This document shows positions 8,908 through 19,074 of a stretch of DNA of 64,000 nucleotides, piece by piece. Numbering within the stretch: the first letter of the stretch is position 1; every line of letters begins with the position of its first letter. Made by a program: the position numbers and the translations under genes. Source of the DNA: Pseudomonas mandelii. Its GTDB lineage: Bacteria; Pseudomonadota; Gammaproteobacteria; Pseudomonadales; Pseudomonadaceae. The DNA lies in assembly GCF_006438925.1 (NCBI RefSeq), contig NZ_RCZA01000001.1:62001-126000 (forward strand), in the 5' to 3' direction. The notes beneath the pieces were generated by a model. It did no database searches, was not told where the DNA came from, and worked only from the letters and a program-made list of their open reading frames with translations.

Positions 8908-8936
8908 CGCCTCGGCTCGCCGAGGCGTTTTTATTT
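8908..8936 (+). terminator. Partial terminator between pqqA and pqqB
   Basis: CGCCTCGG and CCGAGGCG form a perfect 8-bp GC-rich stem with loop CTCG, followed by TTTTTATTTT. This is a strong Rho-independent form placed just after pqqA. Since pqqB has no obvious separate promoter, read-through probably sets a high pqqA to pqqB-E ratio. Confidence 0.85.
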
Positions 8937-8962
8937 TCAGTTTTCAAAATGATGGAGCGGCC

Positions 8963-9874
8963 ATGTTTGTCCAGATTCTAGGTTCCGCCGCCGGCGGTGG
9001 TTTCCCCCAGTGGAACTGCAACTGCGTGAACTGCGCCGGCTTTCGCGATGGCAGCCTGAACGCCAAAGCGCGGACCCAGTCGTCCATCGCGATTTCCGAT
9101 AACGGCGTGAACTGGGTGCTGTGCAACGCATCGCCGGACATCCGCGCCCAACTCCAGAGCTTCGCCCCGATGCAACCGGGCCGCGCCCTGCGCGATACCG
9201 GCATCAACGCGATCATCCTGATGGACAGCCAGATCGACCACACCACCGGCCTGCTCAGCCTGCGCGAAGGTTGCCCGCACGAGGTCTGGTGCACCGACAT
9301 GGTCCACGAAGACCTGAGCACCGGTTTCCCGCTGTTCACCATGCTGACCCACTGGAACGGCGGGCTGACCTGGAACCAGATCGAGCTCGACCGTAGTTTC
9401 ACCATTGCGGCCTGCCCGAGCCTGCGCTTCACCCCCCTGCCGCTGCGCAGCGCCGCCCCGCCGTACTCGCCGCACCGCTTCGACCCGCACCCGGGCGACA
9501 ACATCGGCCTGATCGTTGAAGACCTCAACACCGGTGGCAAACTGTTCTACGCACCGGGCCTGGGCAAAGTCGACGCACCGCTGCTGGAGATCATGGCCGG
9601 CAGCGATTGCCTGCTGGTGGACGGCACGATGTGGGATGACGACGAAATGCAGCGCCGTGGCGTCGGCACCCGCACCGGTCGTGAAATGGGTCACCTGGCA
9701 CAGAACGGCCCCGGCGGCATGCTGGAAGTGCTGGAACAGCTGCCCAACCAGCGCAAAGTACTTATCCACATCAACAATACCAACCCGATTCTTGATGAGG
9801 ATTCGCCAGAGCGTGCCGAGCTGGTTCGGCGCGATGTTGAAGTGGCGTATGACGGCATGAGTATTGTGCTGTAG
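8963..9874 (+). CDS. pqqB: PQQ biosynthesis protein PqqB
   Basis: Metallo-beta-lactamase-fold protein of 303 residues, the standard PqqB length. It begins [20 protein letters not shown] with the family's CNCVNC cysteine cluster, and the metal-site region appears as [13 protein letters not shown]. PqqB acts on the crosslinked PqqA product as an iron-dependent hydroxylase according to current knowledge of the family. ATG 8963 has GGAG 9 nt upstream and matches the conserved N-terminus. A REP pair separates it from pqqC. Confidence 0.96.
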   Translation: MFVQILGSAAGGGFPQWNCNCVNCAGFRDGSLNAKARTQSSIAISDNGVNWVLCNASPDIRAQLQSFAPMQPGRALRDTGINAIILMDSQIDHTTGLLSLREGCPHEVWCTDMVHEDLSTGFPLFTMLTHWNGGLTWNQIELDRSFTIAACPSLRFTPLPLRSAAPPYSPHRFDPHPGDNIGLIVEDLNTGGKLFYAPGLGKVDAPLLEIMAGSDCLLVDGTMWDDDEMQRRGVGTRTGREMGHLAQNGPGGMLEVLEQLPNQRKVLIHINNTNPILDEDSPERAELVRRDVEVAYDGMSIVL

Positions 9875-9896
9875 GAAATCGAGACCGCTGCGCGGC

Positions 9897-9967
9897 CTAT
9901 CGCCAGCAGGCTGGCTCCCACAGGGGAATGCGATCAACTGTGGGAGCGAGACCGGCTTGCCGGCGAT
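9897..9967. repeat. Inverted REP pair between pqqB and pqqC
   Basis: Two divergent REP units in head-to-head arrangement: ATCGCCAGCAGGCTGGCTCC and GGGAGCGAGACCGGCTTGCC. The core differs from the common GCGAGCAGGCTCGC type in this window, so this is a separate subtype. It lies inside the pqq operon, where it could form a stable stem in the mRNA. Confidence 0.75.
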
Positions 9968-10018
9968 GAGGCTGGTCCTGACACCAAAGAATCCACCGGT
10001 CGTACCCGGAGAACCGAA

Positions 10019-10771
10019 ATGACTGACACCGCAATGTCCCCCGCCGAGTTCGAAGCAGCCCTGCGCGCCAAGGGCGCCTACTACCACATCTATCACCCGT
10101 ATCACGTGGCGATGTATGAAGGCCGGGCAACGCGCGAGCAGATCCAGGGCTGGGTCGCCAACCGCTTCTACTATCAGGTGAACATCCCGCTCAAGGACGC
10201 CGCAATCCTCGCCAACTGCCCGGACCGCGAGATTCGTCGTGAGTGGATTCAGCGCCTGCTTGACCATGACGGTGCCCCCGGCGAAGACGGCGGCATCGAA
10301 GCCTGGCTGCGTCTGGGCCAGGCCGTCGGCCTCGACCCGGATCAGCTGCGCTCGCAGGAGTTGGTACTGCCTGGCGTACGTTTTGCCGTCGACGCCTACG
10401 TCAACTTCGCCCGCCGTGCCAGTTGGCAGGAAGCCGCCAGCAGTTCGCTGACCGAACTGTTTGCGCCGCAGATCCACCAGTCGCGCCTGGACAGCTGGCC
10501 GCAGCATTACCCGTGGATCGACCCGGCTGGTTACGAGTACTTCCGCACCCGCCTGGGCCAGGCACGTCGCGACGTGGAACACGGCTTGGCGATCACTTTG
10601 CAGCACTACACGACGCGGGCCGGCCAAGAGCGCATGCTGGAAATTCTCCAGTTCAAACTGGACATTCTTTGGAGCATGCTCGATGCCATGAGCATGGCCT
10701 ACGAACTGAAACGCCCGCCGTATCACAGCGTGACCGAGCAACGGGTCTGGCATAAAGGAATCACCTTATGA
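10019..10771 (+). CDS. pqqC: Pyrroloquinoline-quinone synthase PqqC
   Basis: Cofactor-free oxidase that carries out the final ring closure and eight-electron oxidation giving PQQ. The 250-residue protein has the all-helical heme-oxygenase-like fold with PqqC signatures [32 protein letters not shown] and HPW-like active-site histidines ([14 protein letters not shown]). The length equals the family norm. Its stop overlaps the pqqD start in an ATGA junction. Confidence 0.97.
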   Translation: MTDTAMSPAEFEAALRAKGAYYHIYHPYHVAMYEGRATREQIQGWVANRFYYQVNIPLKDAAILANCPDREIRREWIQRLLDHDGAPGEDGGIEAWLRLGQAVGLDPDQLRSQELVLPGVRFAVDAYVNFARRASWQEAASSSLTELFAPQIHQSRLDSWPQHYPWIDPAGYEYFRTRLGQARRDVEHGLAITLQHYTTRAGQERMLEILQFKLDILWSMLDAMSMAYELKRPPYHSVTEQRVWHKGITL

Positions 10772-11043
10772 GTTTTGATCGCAGCAAGACCCCGAGCTGG
10801 CGTACCGGCTACCGCTACCAGTACGAGCCGGCGCAGAAAGGTCATGTGCTGCTGTACCCGGAAGGCATGATCAAACTCAACGAAAGCGCCGCACTGATCG
10901 GCGGTTTGATCGACGGCGAGCGTGATGTCGCGGCGATCATCGCCCAACTGGACGCGCAGTTCCCCGGCGTACCCGAGCTCGGTGACGACATCGAGCAATT
11001 CATGGAGGTCGCCCGTGCTCAGCACTGGATCGAACTTGCCTGA
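10768..11043 (+). CDS. pqqD: PqqA-binding chaperone PqqD
   Basis: Small (91 residues) RiPP recognition protein that binds PqqA and presents it to the radical SAM enzyme PqqE. Typical features are [16 protein letters not shown] at the N-terminus and the winged-helix core [21 protein letters not shown]. It overlaps pqqC by 4 nt and the pqqE start by 29 nt, so all three are translationally linked, matching the need for a PqqD-PqqE complex. Confidence 0.96.
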   Translation: MSFDRSKTPSWRTGYRYQYEPAQKGHVLLYPEGMIKLNESAALIGGLIDGERDVAAIIAQLDAQFPGVPELGDDIEQFMEVARAQHWIELA

Positions 11044-12190
11044 ATCCGTGTCAGACAAGTTACCGCCCAAACCGGAAATCGGCCTGCCGCTGTGGCTGCT
11101 GGCCGAGCTGACGTATCGCTGCCCGCTGCAATGCCCGTACTGTTCCAATCCGCTGGACTTCGCCGAGCAAGGCAAAGAACTGAGCACCGAACAGTGGATC
11201 AAGGTATTTCGCGAAGCGCGGGAGATGGGCGCCGCGCAATTGGGCTTCTCCGGCGGCGAACCGTTGGTGCGCCAGGACCTCGCCGAGCTGATTGCCGAGG
11301 CGCGCAAGCTGGGTTTCTACACCAACCTGATCACCTCCGGCATCGGCCTGACCGAACAGAAAATCAGCGACTTCAAGAAGGCCGGCCTGGACCACATTCA
11401 GATCAGCTTTCAGGCCAGCGACGAGCAAGTGAACAACTTGCTGGCTGGTTCGAAAAAGGCCTTCGCCCAGAAGCTGGAAATGGCTCGCGCGGTGAAAGCC
11501 CACGGTTATCCGATGGTGCTGAACTTCGTGACCCATCGGCACAACATCGACAAGATCGACCGGATCATCGAGCTGTGCATCGCCCTTGAGGCGGACTTTG
11601 TGGAGCTCGCCACTTGCCAGTTCTACGGTTGGGCGCAGCTCAATCGGGTCGGTCTGTTGCCGACCAAGGAACAACTGGTCCGCGCCGAACGCATCACCAA
11701 CGAATACCGCGCAAAACTTGCAGCCGAAGGGCATCCGTGCAAGCTGATTTTCGTCACTCCGGACTATTACGAAGAACGCCCGAAAGCCTGCATGAATGGC
11801 TGGGGCAGTATTTTTCTGACAGTCACGCCGGACGGAACCGCTCTGCCGTGTCACGGCGCCCGACAGATGCCGGTGCAGTTTCCCAACGTGCGCGATCACA
11901 GCATGCAGCACATCTGGTACGACTCGTTCGGCTTCAACCGCTTTCGCGGTTACGACTGGATGCCCGAGCCGTGCCGCTCTTGCGACGAGAAGGAAAAAGA
12001 CTTCGGCGGCTGTCGCTGCCAGGCATTCATGCTCACGGGGGACGCGAGCAACGCCGACCCGGTGTGCAGCAAGTCGGAACATCACGGCGTGATCCTCAAG
12101 GCCCGCGAAGAAGCCGAGCACGCGACCCAGACCATCGAACAACTGGCCTTTCGCAATGAACGAAATTCACGACTCATCGCTAAAAGCTGA
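11015..12190 (+). CDS. pqqE: PqqA peptide cyclase, radical SAM enzyme PqqE
   Basis: Radical SAM enzyme that links the Glu and Tyr side chains of PqqA. From GTG 11015 the protein has 391 residues; the [4Fe-4S] motif is CPLQCPYC (C36, C40, C43) and the C-terminal SPASM auxiliary clusters are seen as [19 protein letters not shown] and a final [11 protein letters not shown] 11015 is chosen because GGAGGT ends 5 nt upstream inside pqqD; a later GTG at 11048 lacks a ribosome site. The gene overlaps pqqD by 29 nt and the following peptidase gene by 35 nt. Confidence 0.94.
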   Translation: MLSTGSNLPESVSDKLPPKPEIGLPLWLLAELTYRCPLQCPYCSNPLDFAEQGKELSTEQWIKVFREAREMGAAQLGFSGGEPLVRQDLAELIAEARKLGFYTNLITSGIGLTEQKISDFKKAGLDHIQISFQASDEQVNNLLAGSKKAFAQKLEMARAVKAHGYPMVLNFVTHRHNIDKIDRIIELCIALEADFVELATCQFYGWAQLNRVGLLPTKEQLVRAERITNEYRAKLAAEGHPCKLIFVTPDYYEERPKACMNGWGSIFLTVTPDGTALPCHGARQMPVQFPNVRDHSMQHIWYDSFGFNRFRGYDWMPEPCRSCDEKEKDFGGCRCQAFMLTGDASNADPVCSKSEHHGVILKAREEAEHATQTIEQLAFRNERNSRLIAKS

Positions 12191-13982
12191 ACCCTTCAGC
12201 GCTGCCAAGGCTGTTGCGGCCGGCATCGACTTCGCCGAGTTGCAGGTCGGCCCACATGGCTTGTTCTGGAACGAGTACCGCCCCGAGGACGCCGCCTGCC
12301 GAATCTGGCATTGGCGAGGCGGCCAGGCGCACTGCCTGACGCCTGCGGGTTTCAGTGTGCGCAGTCGCGTGTACGAATACGGCGGCGGCGCGTTCTGTCT
12401 GACCGATGACGGGATCGTTTTCGTCAACGAGGCGGACCAACAGCTGTATCGACAGTCGCTGGCCGGCGAGACACCTGAGTTACTGAGCTTGGGCGAATGC
12501 CGATACGGCGATCTGCAGTTCGCTAACGGGCAGGTATTGGCGGTTGAAGAAAACCGCGATCGGCATCGCCTGGTGGCTATCGATGTGGCTGACGGAGTAC
12601 GTCATCTGCTGGCCGAAGGCGCTGATTTCTATGCCGCGCCGACGTTGAGTCCCGACGCGCAACGACTGGCGTGGATCGAGTGGGACCGCCCGGATCAACC
12701 ATGGACCGCGACTCGCCTGATGGTCGCCGAACGCCAGAACGATGGCCGTTTTGCTCCGCCGCGTTGCGTGGCAGGCGAAGACGCTGAGGAATCGCTGCAA
12801 CAACCGAGGTTCGATACAAGCGGCCGTCTGTTTTGCCTGACTGATCGCAGCGGCTACTGGCAGCCTTGGGTGGAATCGGCAGACGGTCTTAGCCCGCTGC
12901 CGAGTGCCGCAGCGGATCATGGGCCAGCGCCGTGGCAGCTGGGTGGCAGCACCTGGTTGCCGCTGAGCGAAGGCCGCTATCTGGCGAGCTGGACCGAAGA
13001 CGGGTTTGGCAGACTGGGTGTTTGTGGTGACGCCGGTGAAGATTTCACGGGCGATTACAGCCGCTTCCGCTCTCTCGCACTGGATGAGCAGTTCATTTAC
13101 TGCATCGCCGCTTCGCCAGTCAGTTCGTCGTCAGTCATTGCCATCGACCGCCAGACCCGGCAGCTCAAAACACTGGCTGGCGGTATTGCACCGTTGCCTG
13201 CCGAGCAGATCAGCGTCCCGCAAACCCTGCGTTACCCGAGCGGTTCGGGCGAGGCGCACGGCTTCTTCTATCCAGCAATGACCAGTGAGAAAAAACCGCC
13301 TCTGGTGGTGTTTATCCACGGCGGCCCGACTTCGGCCTGCTACCCCATGCTCGATCCGCGAATCCAGTACTGGGCGCAACGCGGATTCGCCGTGGCCGAC
13401 CTCAACTACCGCGGCAGCAGTGGCTATGGTCGGGCTTATCGACAAGCGCTGCATTTGAGCTGGGGCGAAGTGGACGTGGAGGACGCCTGCGCAGTCGTCG
13501 CTCATCTTGCCAAACGCGGATTGATCGACGGTAACAAGGCGTTTATTCGCGGTGGAAGTGCCGGTGGTTACACCACCCTGTGCGCATTGGCCTTCCACAA
13601 CGTCTTCCGCGCCGGCGCCAGCCTGTATGGCGTCAGTGACCCTGTGGCGCTGGGCCGGACGACTCACAAGTTCGAAGGCGATTATCTGGATTGGCTGATC
13701 GGCGACCCGGTGCAGGATGCCGAACGCTACGCCGCTCGAACGCCGTTGCTGCACGCGGGCAACATCAGTAAGCCGGTGATTTTCTTTCAGGGTGAACTGG
13801 ACGCCGTGGTGGTGCCGCAACAGACCCGCGACATGGTCACGGCGTTGCAGGACAACGGCATTCTGGTTGAAGCGCATTACTACGCTGACGAACGCCATGG
13901 CTTTCGCAAGGCCGGCAATCAGGCCCATGCGCTGGAGCAGGAGTGGTTGTTTTATCGAAGAGTGATGGCGTTGGCGGACTGA
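12156..13982 (+). CDS. Prolyl oligopeptidase-like S9 peptidase of the PQQ operon
   Basis: Serine peptidase of 608 residues: an N-terminal beta-propeller region ([26 protein letters not shown]) and a C-terminal alpha/beta-hydrolase domain with the oxyanion stretch [12 protein letters not shown], the nucleophile motif GGSAGG, an aspartate in [11 protein letters not shown] and a histidine in ADERHGFRK. No signal peptide, so cytoplasmic. It starts 35 nt inside pqqE, which is strong evidence for one operon. In other Pseudomonas a peptidase at this place has been named pqqH or pqqM; a role in processing PqqA is plausible but inferred. The ATG sits within the pqqE 3' end. Confidence 0.88.
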   Translation: MNEIHDSSLKAEPFSAAKAVAAGIDFAELQVGPHGLFWNEYRPEDAACRIWHWRGGQAHCLTPAGFSVRSRVYEYGGGAFCLTDDGIVFVNEADQQLYRQSLAGETPELLSLGECRYGDLQFANGQVLAVEENRDRHRLVAIDVADGVRHLLAEGADFYAAPTLSPDAQRLAWIEWDRPDQPWTATRLMVAERQNDGRFAPPRCVAGEDAEESLQQPRFDTSGRLFCLTDRSGYWQPWVESADGLSPLPSAAADHGPAPWQLGGSTWLPLSEGRYLASWTEDGFGRLGVCGDAGEDFTGDYSRFRSLALDEQFIYCIAASPVSSSSVIAIDRQTRQLKTLAGGIAPLPAEQISVPQTLRYPSGSGEAHGFFYPAMTSEKKPPLVVFIHGGPTSACYPMLDPRIQYWAQRGFAVADLNYRGSSGYGRAYRQALHLSWGEVDVEDACAVVAHLAKRGLIDGNKAFIRGGSAGGYTTLCALAFHNVFRAGASLYGVSDPVALGRTTHKFEGDYLDWLIGDPVQDAERYAARTPLLHAGNISKPVIFFQGELDAVVVPQQTRDMVTALQDNGILVEAHYYADERHGFRKAGNQAHALEQEWLFYRRVMALAD

Positions 13983-14015
13983 AGTCTGCTGCCCGTGCAG
14001 GAATTGTGTCGCCCC

Positions 14016-14110
14016 ATTCGCGAGCAGGTCGAATCGTCGCACCGTCGCTCCCACAATAGATCTGTGGTGTACAGAAACCCCTGTGGGAGCGAGCCTGCTC
14101 GCGAAAGCGA
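14016..14110. repeat. REP pair, left copy interrupted
   Basis: A normal right-hand unit (TGTGGGAGCGAGCCTGCTCG) faces a left-hand unit split by about 14 extra bases between CGCGAGCAGGTC and TCGCTCCCAC. It follows the S9 peptidase stop and lies between convergent genes. The inserted bases change the loop of the left palindrome. Confidence 0.75.
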
Positions 14111-14130
14111 TCTAACTGGCGCCGCGAAAC

Positions 14131-14289
14131 TCAGCGCTTGGCGATGATGTACACCGCATGCACGATCCCGGGGATGTAGCCGCACAGCGTCAGCAGAATA
14201 TTCAGCCAGAACGCGCCGGCGAAACCGACTTGCAGAAACACACCCAGTGGCGGCAACAGAATGGCGATGATGATGCGAATGAAGTCCAT
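14131..14289 (-). CDS. Pmp3/YqaE-family membrane peptide
   Basis: A 52-residue protein made of two transmembrane helices. The signature LLPPLGVFLQVG with LTLCGYIPGIVHAVYII is the Pmp3 (UPF0057) proteolipid family, small inner-membrane peptides tied to membrane potential and stress tolerance. I chose ATG 14289 because GGAG precedes it by 7 nt; upstream in-frame sequence is not family-like. It stands alone downstream of the aminotransferase gene, with a terminator between them. Confidence 0.88.
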   Translation of the reverse strand: MDFIRIIIAILLPPLGVFLQVGFAGAFWLNILLTLCGYIPGIVHAVYIIAKR

Positions 14290-14410
14290 GGGGCAGCTCC
14301 TGATTTGAAGTTGGCTCGCGTGAGCCCTACAGCTAATCGACCTGTGCCGTTCGTCAGGGTTCAGTGCCATTACGTCCGAGCGTGAAACCTTTCCGGCAAA
14401 ACCCTCAGAC

Positions 14411-14449
14411 AAAAAAACGCCCCACGCCAAAAAAATCAGGCATGGGGCG
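14411..14449 (-). terminator. Rho-independent terminator after aminotransferase gene
   Basis: On the minus strand CGCCCCATGCC pairs with GGCGTGGGGCG (11-bp stem, one wobble position), followed by seven T. It lies 50 nt past the aminotransferase stop and upstream of the Pmp3 gene, so the two are probably separate transcripts. Confidence 0.85.
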
Positions 14450-14498
14450 ATGCGTTATACCGCGAGACGGTTCGGGAATTTGTGTAGGGCGGGTCTGA

Positions 14499-15782
14499 TC
14501 AGACGGCAATCCCTTTGCGGCACTGCAGTTGCGCAGTGCGCACACGGGAGAAGGCACGGGCCAGACGCAGGAGCATTTCGTCAACGTTGGCTTTACTGAC
14601 GGTCAGGGCCGGGGTAAAGCGCAGGCAATCAGGCTGCGCAGCGTTGAGCAGCAAACCTTCGTACAACGCCGCTTTAACGACTGCGTCAGCCGAATCGTCG
14701 GACAGATCAAGGCCCCAGAACAGTCCTTGCCCGCGCAACTCGCCGTGACCATAGCGATGGGATAAACGCTGCAGACCTTCGCAAAGATGCTGACCGGTTT
14801 CCCTGACATGATTGAGAAACCCCTTGTCCTGCACGCTGTCGAGGACGGCAAGACCGGCCGCTGTCATCAACGCATTGCCATGATGAGTACCTGTCACTTC
14901 GCCGACTTCAAAACAGCAAGCCTTTCCCCGCGCCAGTAACGCAGCCAATGGCACGCCACCACCCAGCCCTTTACCGAGAACAACGATATCTGCCCGCACG
15001 CCGTAGGATTGTTCGGCGAGCAACGTGCCGCAACGACCGATGCCGGTCTGCACTTCGTCGAAGATCAGCAGAATGCCCAGCTCACGGCACAAGAACTCGA
15101 CCCCTTTGAGGTAATGCTCAGTGGCCGGTATCACCCCGGCTTCGCTCTGGATCGGTTCGAGCATGATCGCCACGGTCTGAGCGTCGACGGCCGCATGCAA
15201 GGCTGGAAGGTCATTGAACGGAACATGACTGAAGCCTGGAAGCAGCGGCTCGAATCGGTTGGTCAGAATCGAACTGTCCGACGCCGAAATCGTCCCCAGA
15301 CTACGACCATGGCAGCCGTTGTTGGCAACGATGATCCGCGAAGCCCCGCCGCGATGCCGTTGGCCCCATTTGCGCGCCAGTTTGATCGCCGCCTCACAGG
15401 CTTCGCTGCCGCTGTTGAGCAGGTACGCCTGATCACTGCCGGTGCTGGAGCATAGACGCTCAGCCAGATTGAGCATGCCGCGGTTATGCAGGCCGAAGCC
15501 GGGGTTGATCAGCGACTGAGCCTGCGCCGCGATGGCGTTGACCAGTACCGAAGGGCTGTGCCCGAGGCTATTGGCCCCGCCACCTTGGGAGAAATCCAGA
15601 TAAGCGCGGTCATCACTGTCCCACAACCATGAGCCTTGGCCGCGCACGAATATCTGTTTCGGTCGCTCGACACTGGGCATCAGGCACTCGCTGGAAAGAT
15701 TGTCGTCTTTGGACGGCAAGAAGGCATCGACGGCCAAGTCTTCGAGACTCGGCGGATTGCGCCGCAAGCTGAACAAGTTCAT
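14499..15782 (-). CDS. Class III aminotransferase (acetylornithine/ornithine type)
   Basis: PLP-dependent aminotransferase of 427 residues. Visible motifs are NPGFGLHNRGMLNLAERL, the phosphate loop NSGSEACEAAIKLAR, IFDEVQTGIGRCGT with the cofactor-binding aspartate, and the lysine in VVLGKGLGGGVPLAAL. Substrates of the class are omega-amino acids such as acetylornithine, ornithine or 4-aminobutyrate; which one here is not decidable from sequence. It is divergent from a LysR gene (170 nt gap), a common regulator-target layout. In some fluorescent pseudomonads an aminotransferase at this locus has been counted as an accessory pqq gene, which I cannot verify here. Confidence 0.85.
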   Translation of the reverse strand: MNLFSLRRNPPSLEDLAVDAFLPSKDDNLSSECLMPSVERPKQIFVRGQGSWLWDSDDRAYLDFSQGGGANSLGHSPSVLVNAIAAQAQSLINPGFGLHNRGMLNLAERLCSSTGSDQAYLLNSGSEACEAAIKLARKWGQRHRGGASRIIVANNGCHGRSLGTISASDSSILTNRFEPLLPGFSHVPFNDLPALHAAVDAQTVAIMLEPIQSEAGVIPATEHYLKGVEFLCRELGILLIFDEVQTGIGRCGTLLAEQSYGVRADIVVLGKGLGGGVPLAALLARGKACCFEVGEVTGTHHGNALMTAAGLAVLDSVQDKGFLNHVRETGQHLCEGLQRLSHRYGHGELRGQGLFWGLDLSDDSADAVVKAALYEGLLLNAAQPDCLRFTPALTVSKANVDEMLLRLARAFSRVRTAQLQCRKGIAV

Positions 15783-15951
15783 CTGATCAAACCTCGTGCG
15801 AGGTTTTTTGCCTTACCTATGTAAACACCATCGAAACAAACGGTATTCATCGCGCTCTGTGGCCCTGTAAGCCTTGTGAATGCGGTTAGACTAGGCTCAG
15901 GCAAGGCCCTGAGCCATTTCGTTTTCCCAGCATTTTCGATAAGCACACCTT

Positions 15952-16881
15952 ATGGATTTCAAGCAACTGCGTTATTTCGTCGCGGTCTACGAAGAAGGCC
16001 ATGTGGGCCGGGCTGCCGAGCGGCTTTCAATCTCTCAACCGGCGCTGTCCCAGCAGATCCGCCACCTCGAACAAAATCTCGATGTGAGCCTGTTCGAACG
16101 CAGCAGCAAACGGCTACTGCCAACCCTGGCTGCTCACACTTTGTACAACCACGCCCTGCCCTTGCTGGATGGATTGCAGCGGGCACGGGAAGCCTTGGGC
16201 AACTTCAAGGGCCAGGCACTGCGCACATTGGCCATCGGTGTTTTGCAGACCGTCCATACCAGCCTGGTGCCGCAGATGCTCGAACGCGTGCGCAAGGCGC
16301 AGCCGCATTTGGTGGTGCAGATCTATGAACTGACGGGGCTGGAAATCGAGCGGCGCTTGCTCAACGGCTCGCTGGACATCGGCATCAGCTATCTGCCACC
16401 TCGTCAGCCGGGGTTGCATGGCGTGATGCTGTACGAAGATGAGCTGACCCTCGTCATCCCGGCGGATCACCCGTTGCGGGAATTCAAGAAAGTCTCGATG
16501 AGTCAGGCCGCCGAATTGCCGATGTTGCTGCTGGGCGAAGAGTTTCAAGTGCGGCAGATCTGGCAGGCACAACTGGCCAATCTGGGACGACGTCCGCAGG
16601 TGCAGGCCGAGTTGAACAACATGGCGGGGATTCTCGACAGCCTGCCGCACACACGACTGGCGACGGTGCTGCCCGGACGCTCACAACAGGCACACGGCAA
16701 CAAGGAACTGATGTGGAAACCACTGAGCGAGCCGAGGGTGCCGCTTAAAGTTGGATTGGTATGTCGGGATGTGCAGCGACAACAGGCCTCGCTGGCCTTA
16801 TTGCGGACGTTGCTGGAAGAAGTGATGAATGGCTTGGATGGGCGTTTGAGCAGCCCGGCAACACTGGATGAAATGAGCTGA
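15952..16881 (+). CDS. LysR-type transcriptional regulator (CynR-like)
   Basis: DNA-binding regulator of 309 residues. The N-terminal winged helix-turn-helix is MDFKQLRYFVAVYEEGHVGR through LSISQPALSQQIRHLEQNL (residues 1-60); the rest is the periplasmic-binding-like effector domain (GVLQTVHTSLVPQM, GSLDIGISYLPPRQPG). It is divergent from the aminotransferase gene, so that gene is the obvious target, with autoregulation from the shared 170-nt spacer. Effector unknown. Confidence 0.9.
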   Translation: MDFKQLRYFVAVYEEGHVGRAAERLSISQPALSQQIRHLEQNLDVSLFERSSKRLLPTLAAHTLYNHALPLLDGLQRAREALGNFKGQALRTLAIGVLQTVHTSLVPQMLERVRKAQPHLVVQIYELTGLEIERRLLNGSLDIGISYLPPRQPGLHGVMLYEDELTLVIPADHPLREFKKVSMSQAAELPMLLLGEEFQVRQIWQAQLANLGRRPQVQAELNNMAGILDSLPHTRLATVLPGRSQQAHGNKELMWKPLSEPRVPLKVGLVCRDVQRQQASLALLRTLLEEVMNGLDGRLSSPATLDEMS

Positions 16882-16899
16882 GCACTTTTCTGCGGGCAA

Positions 16900-16922
16900 A
16901 AGAAAACCCCGCCGAAGCGGGG
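16900..16922 (-). terminator. Bidirectional terminator between LysR and acyl-CoA dehydrogenase genes
   Basis: CCCCGC-CGAA-GCGGGG forms a perfect 6-bp stem with a stable tetraloop. The U-tract is better on the minus strand (GGTTTTCTTTT) than on the plus strand (CTTTGC), so it mainly ends the minus-strand acyl-CoA dehydrogenase message and may also stop the LysR transcript. Confidence 0.7.
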
Positions 16923-17108
16923 CTTTGCAGACTGTTTCCCTGACATCCATTTCACTCCGCCGTCCTGGCAGAATCCTACGTGTCCGTGTTGTTGCTTTGC
17001 GCTTCCTGCGCTACGTCCATGTGAAGTAGATTAGCTGTGGATCCAATCTTCATCTATGGGAGAAGAGCAGCACGTCATGTAAGAGAATGCTTACATGACG
17101 TTACATTG

Positions 17109-18887
17109 TCAGAACTGTCCTGCGTCCAGCAGGAACAACGACTCGCTGCCGGCCTTCACCGAGGCGCTCAACGAGTGAATGCGCGGCAGCAGACGTGCGA
17201 AATAGAAGCGCGCCGTGCCCAACTTGCTCGCGTAGAAATCGTCCTGCGCCTCTTTGCCAAAAGCGGCCTTGGCCATCAATGCCCACATGTACGCATACGC
17301 CACGTAACCGAATGCTTGCAGGTACTCGACCGAGGCAGCACCGATTTCGTTCGGGTTGTTTTTCGCCCGATCCAGCAACCAGGCGGTCAGTTCGTCGAGA
17401 GTAGTCACCGCATCGTTAAGCGGTTTGGTGAACTCCACCAGATCAGCGCTGGCGGTCGCGGTGAAATGACGGATCTCGTCGGCAAACAGGTTGTAGAACG
17501 CGCCGCCGGTGCCGACGATTTTGCGCCCGACCAGGTCCAGCGCCTGAATGCCGTTGGTGCCTTCGTAGATCTGGGTGATGCGCACGTCGCGCACCAGTTG
17601 CTCCTGGCCCCACTCACGGATGTAACCGTGGCCGCCGAAAACCTGCTGGCCGTGAACCGTGGTTTCCAGGCCCAGGTCGGTCAGGAACGCCTTGGCCACC
17701 GGAGTCAGCAAGGCCACCAAATCTTCCGCGCGTTTGCGGGTCGTTGCGTCTTCGCTGAACTTGGCGGTGTCCAGTTGCATGGCCACGTAAGTCGAAAAGG
17801 CACGACCGCCTTCGTTCGAGGCTTTCATGGTCAGCAACATGCGACGCACGTCCGGGTGGACGATGATCGGGTCAGCGACCTTGTCCTTGTTCTGCGCGCC
17901 GGTCGGCGAACGGCTTTGCAGACGATCGCGAGCGTACTCGACGGCGTTCTGGTAGGAACGCTCGCCGGTGGCCAGGCCCTGGATACCGACGCCCAGGCGT
18001 TCGTAGTTCATCATGGTGAACATCGCGGCCAGACCTTTGTTTGGCTCGCCGACCAGATAACCCACGGCCTCGTCGAAGTTCATCACGCAGGTCGCGGACG
18101 CCTGGATGCCCATCTTGTGTTCGATCGAGCCACAGTTCGCCGGGTTACGCGCGCCCAGGCTGCCATCGGCATTGACCATGAACTTCGGCACCAGGAACAG
18201 CGAAATGCCTTTCGGCCCCGCTGGCGCGTCCGGCAGTTTGGCCAACACCAAGTGAATGATGTTCTCGGTCAGGTCGTGCTCGCCGCCGGTGATGAAGATC
18301 TTGGTGCCGCTGACCTTGTAGGAACCGTCGGCCTGAGGCTCGGCCTTGGTGCGGATGATCCCCAGGTCGGTACCGGCGTGTGGCTCGGTCAGGCACATCG
18401 AACCGGCCCAGACACCGGCGTACATGTTCGGCAGGTACGCGGCTTTCAGCTCTTCGCTGGCATGGGCGTTGATCGACAGGCAGGCGCCCGCGGTCAGCAT
18501 CGGGTACAAACCGAACGACAGGCTGGCGGAGTTGACCATTTCTTCGACCTGCGCCGAAACGGCTTTGGGCATGCCCATGCCGCCGTAGGTGGGATCGCCA
18601 CCGACACCGACCCAACCGCCTTCAGCGTAAGTCTGATAAGCCTGTGGGAAACCTGCCGGCGTGGTGACAGCACCGTCCGCCCAATGGCAACCTTCTTCGT
18701 CAGCCGCACGGCTCAGCGGCGCGATACTTTTGCTGGTGACCTTGCCGGCTTCTTCAAGAATGGCTTCAACCGTTTCAGCATCGACGGTCTCGGCCAGCGC
18801 AGGCAGCTCAGCCCAGAGTTTGGCGACCTCGAAAACTTCATTGAGGACGAAGCGCATATCGCGCAGGGGCGCTTTGTAGTCAGCCAT
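17109..18887 (-). CDS. Acyl-CoA dehydrogenase, 600-residue class (copy 1)
   Basis: FAD enzyme that introduces the alpha-beta double bond in acyl-CoA during beta-oxidation. The 592 residues include an extra N-terminal segment ([20 protein letters not shown]), the core with MCLTEPHAGTDLG, and an extended C-terminal domain, the architecture of the large bacterial class. The C-terminal FAD-binding motif is IYEGTNGIQALDL. I chose ATG 18887 because GAGG lies upstream and [10 protein letters not shown] is conserved. Two paralogues lie upstream on the same strand. Chain-length preference cannot be read from sequence. Confidence 0.93.
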   Translation of the reverse strand: MADYKAPLRDMRFVLNEVFEVAKLWAELPALAETVDAETVEAILEEAGKVTSKSIAPLSRAADEEGCHWADGAVTTPAGFPQAYQTYAEGGWVGVGGDPTYGGMGMPKAVSAQVEEMVNSASLSFGLYPMLTAGACLSINAHASEELKAAYLPNMYAGVWAGSMCLTEPHAGTDLGIIRTKAEPQADGSYKVSGTKIFITGGEHDLTENIIHLVLAKLPDAPAGPKGISLFLVPKFMVNADGSLGARNPANCGSIEHKMGIQASATCVMNFDEAVGYLVGEPNKGLAAMFTMMNYERLGVGIQGLATGERSYQNAVEYARDRLQSRSPTGAQNKDKVADPIIVHPDVRRMLLTMKASNEGGRAFSTYVAMQLDTAKFSEDATTRKRAEDLVALLTPVAKAFLTDLGLETTVHGQQVFGGHGYIREWGQEQLVRDVRITQIYEGTNGIQALDLVGRKIVGTGGAFYNLFADEIRHFTATASADLVEFTKPLNDAVTTLDELTAWLLDRAKNNPNEIGAASVEYLQAFGYVAYAYMWALMAKAAFGKEAQDDFYASKLGTARFYFARLLPRIHSLSASVKAGSESLFLLDAGQF

Positions 18888-19027
18888 GGCAAACCTCACA
18901 AGATCTAAACAGGTGATTCGTAGGAGTGATGTTTTCGTTGGCTCCGAGTGTAACCCAACAACTTTTGCGACACATAGGGTCAGCCAATGACCGTTTTGTA
19001 ATTTTTAGTCACCGACTAATCAGTCAC

Positions 19028-19050
19028 AAAAAAACCCGCAACATGGCGGG
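19028..19050 (-). terminator. Terminator after acyl-CoA dehydrogenase copy 2
   Basis: On the minus strand CCCGC-CATGTT-GCGGG is followed by seven T. It lies 25 nt beyond the stop of copy 2, which separates that transcript from copy 1. Confidence 0.8.
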
Positions 19051-19074
19051 CTCCTTTGTCACTGGTTTTAAAGA

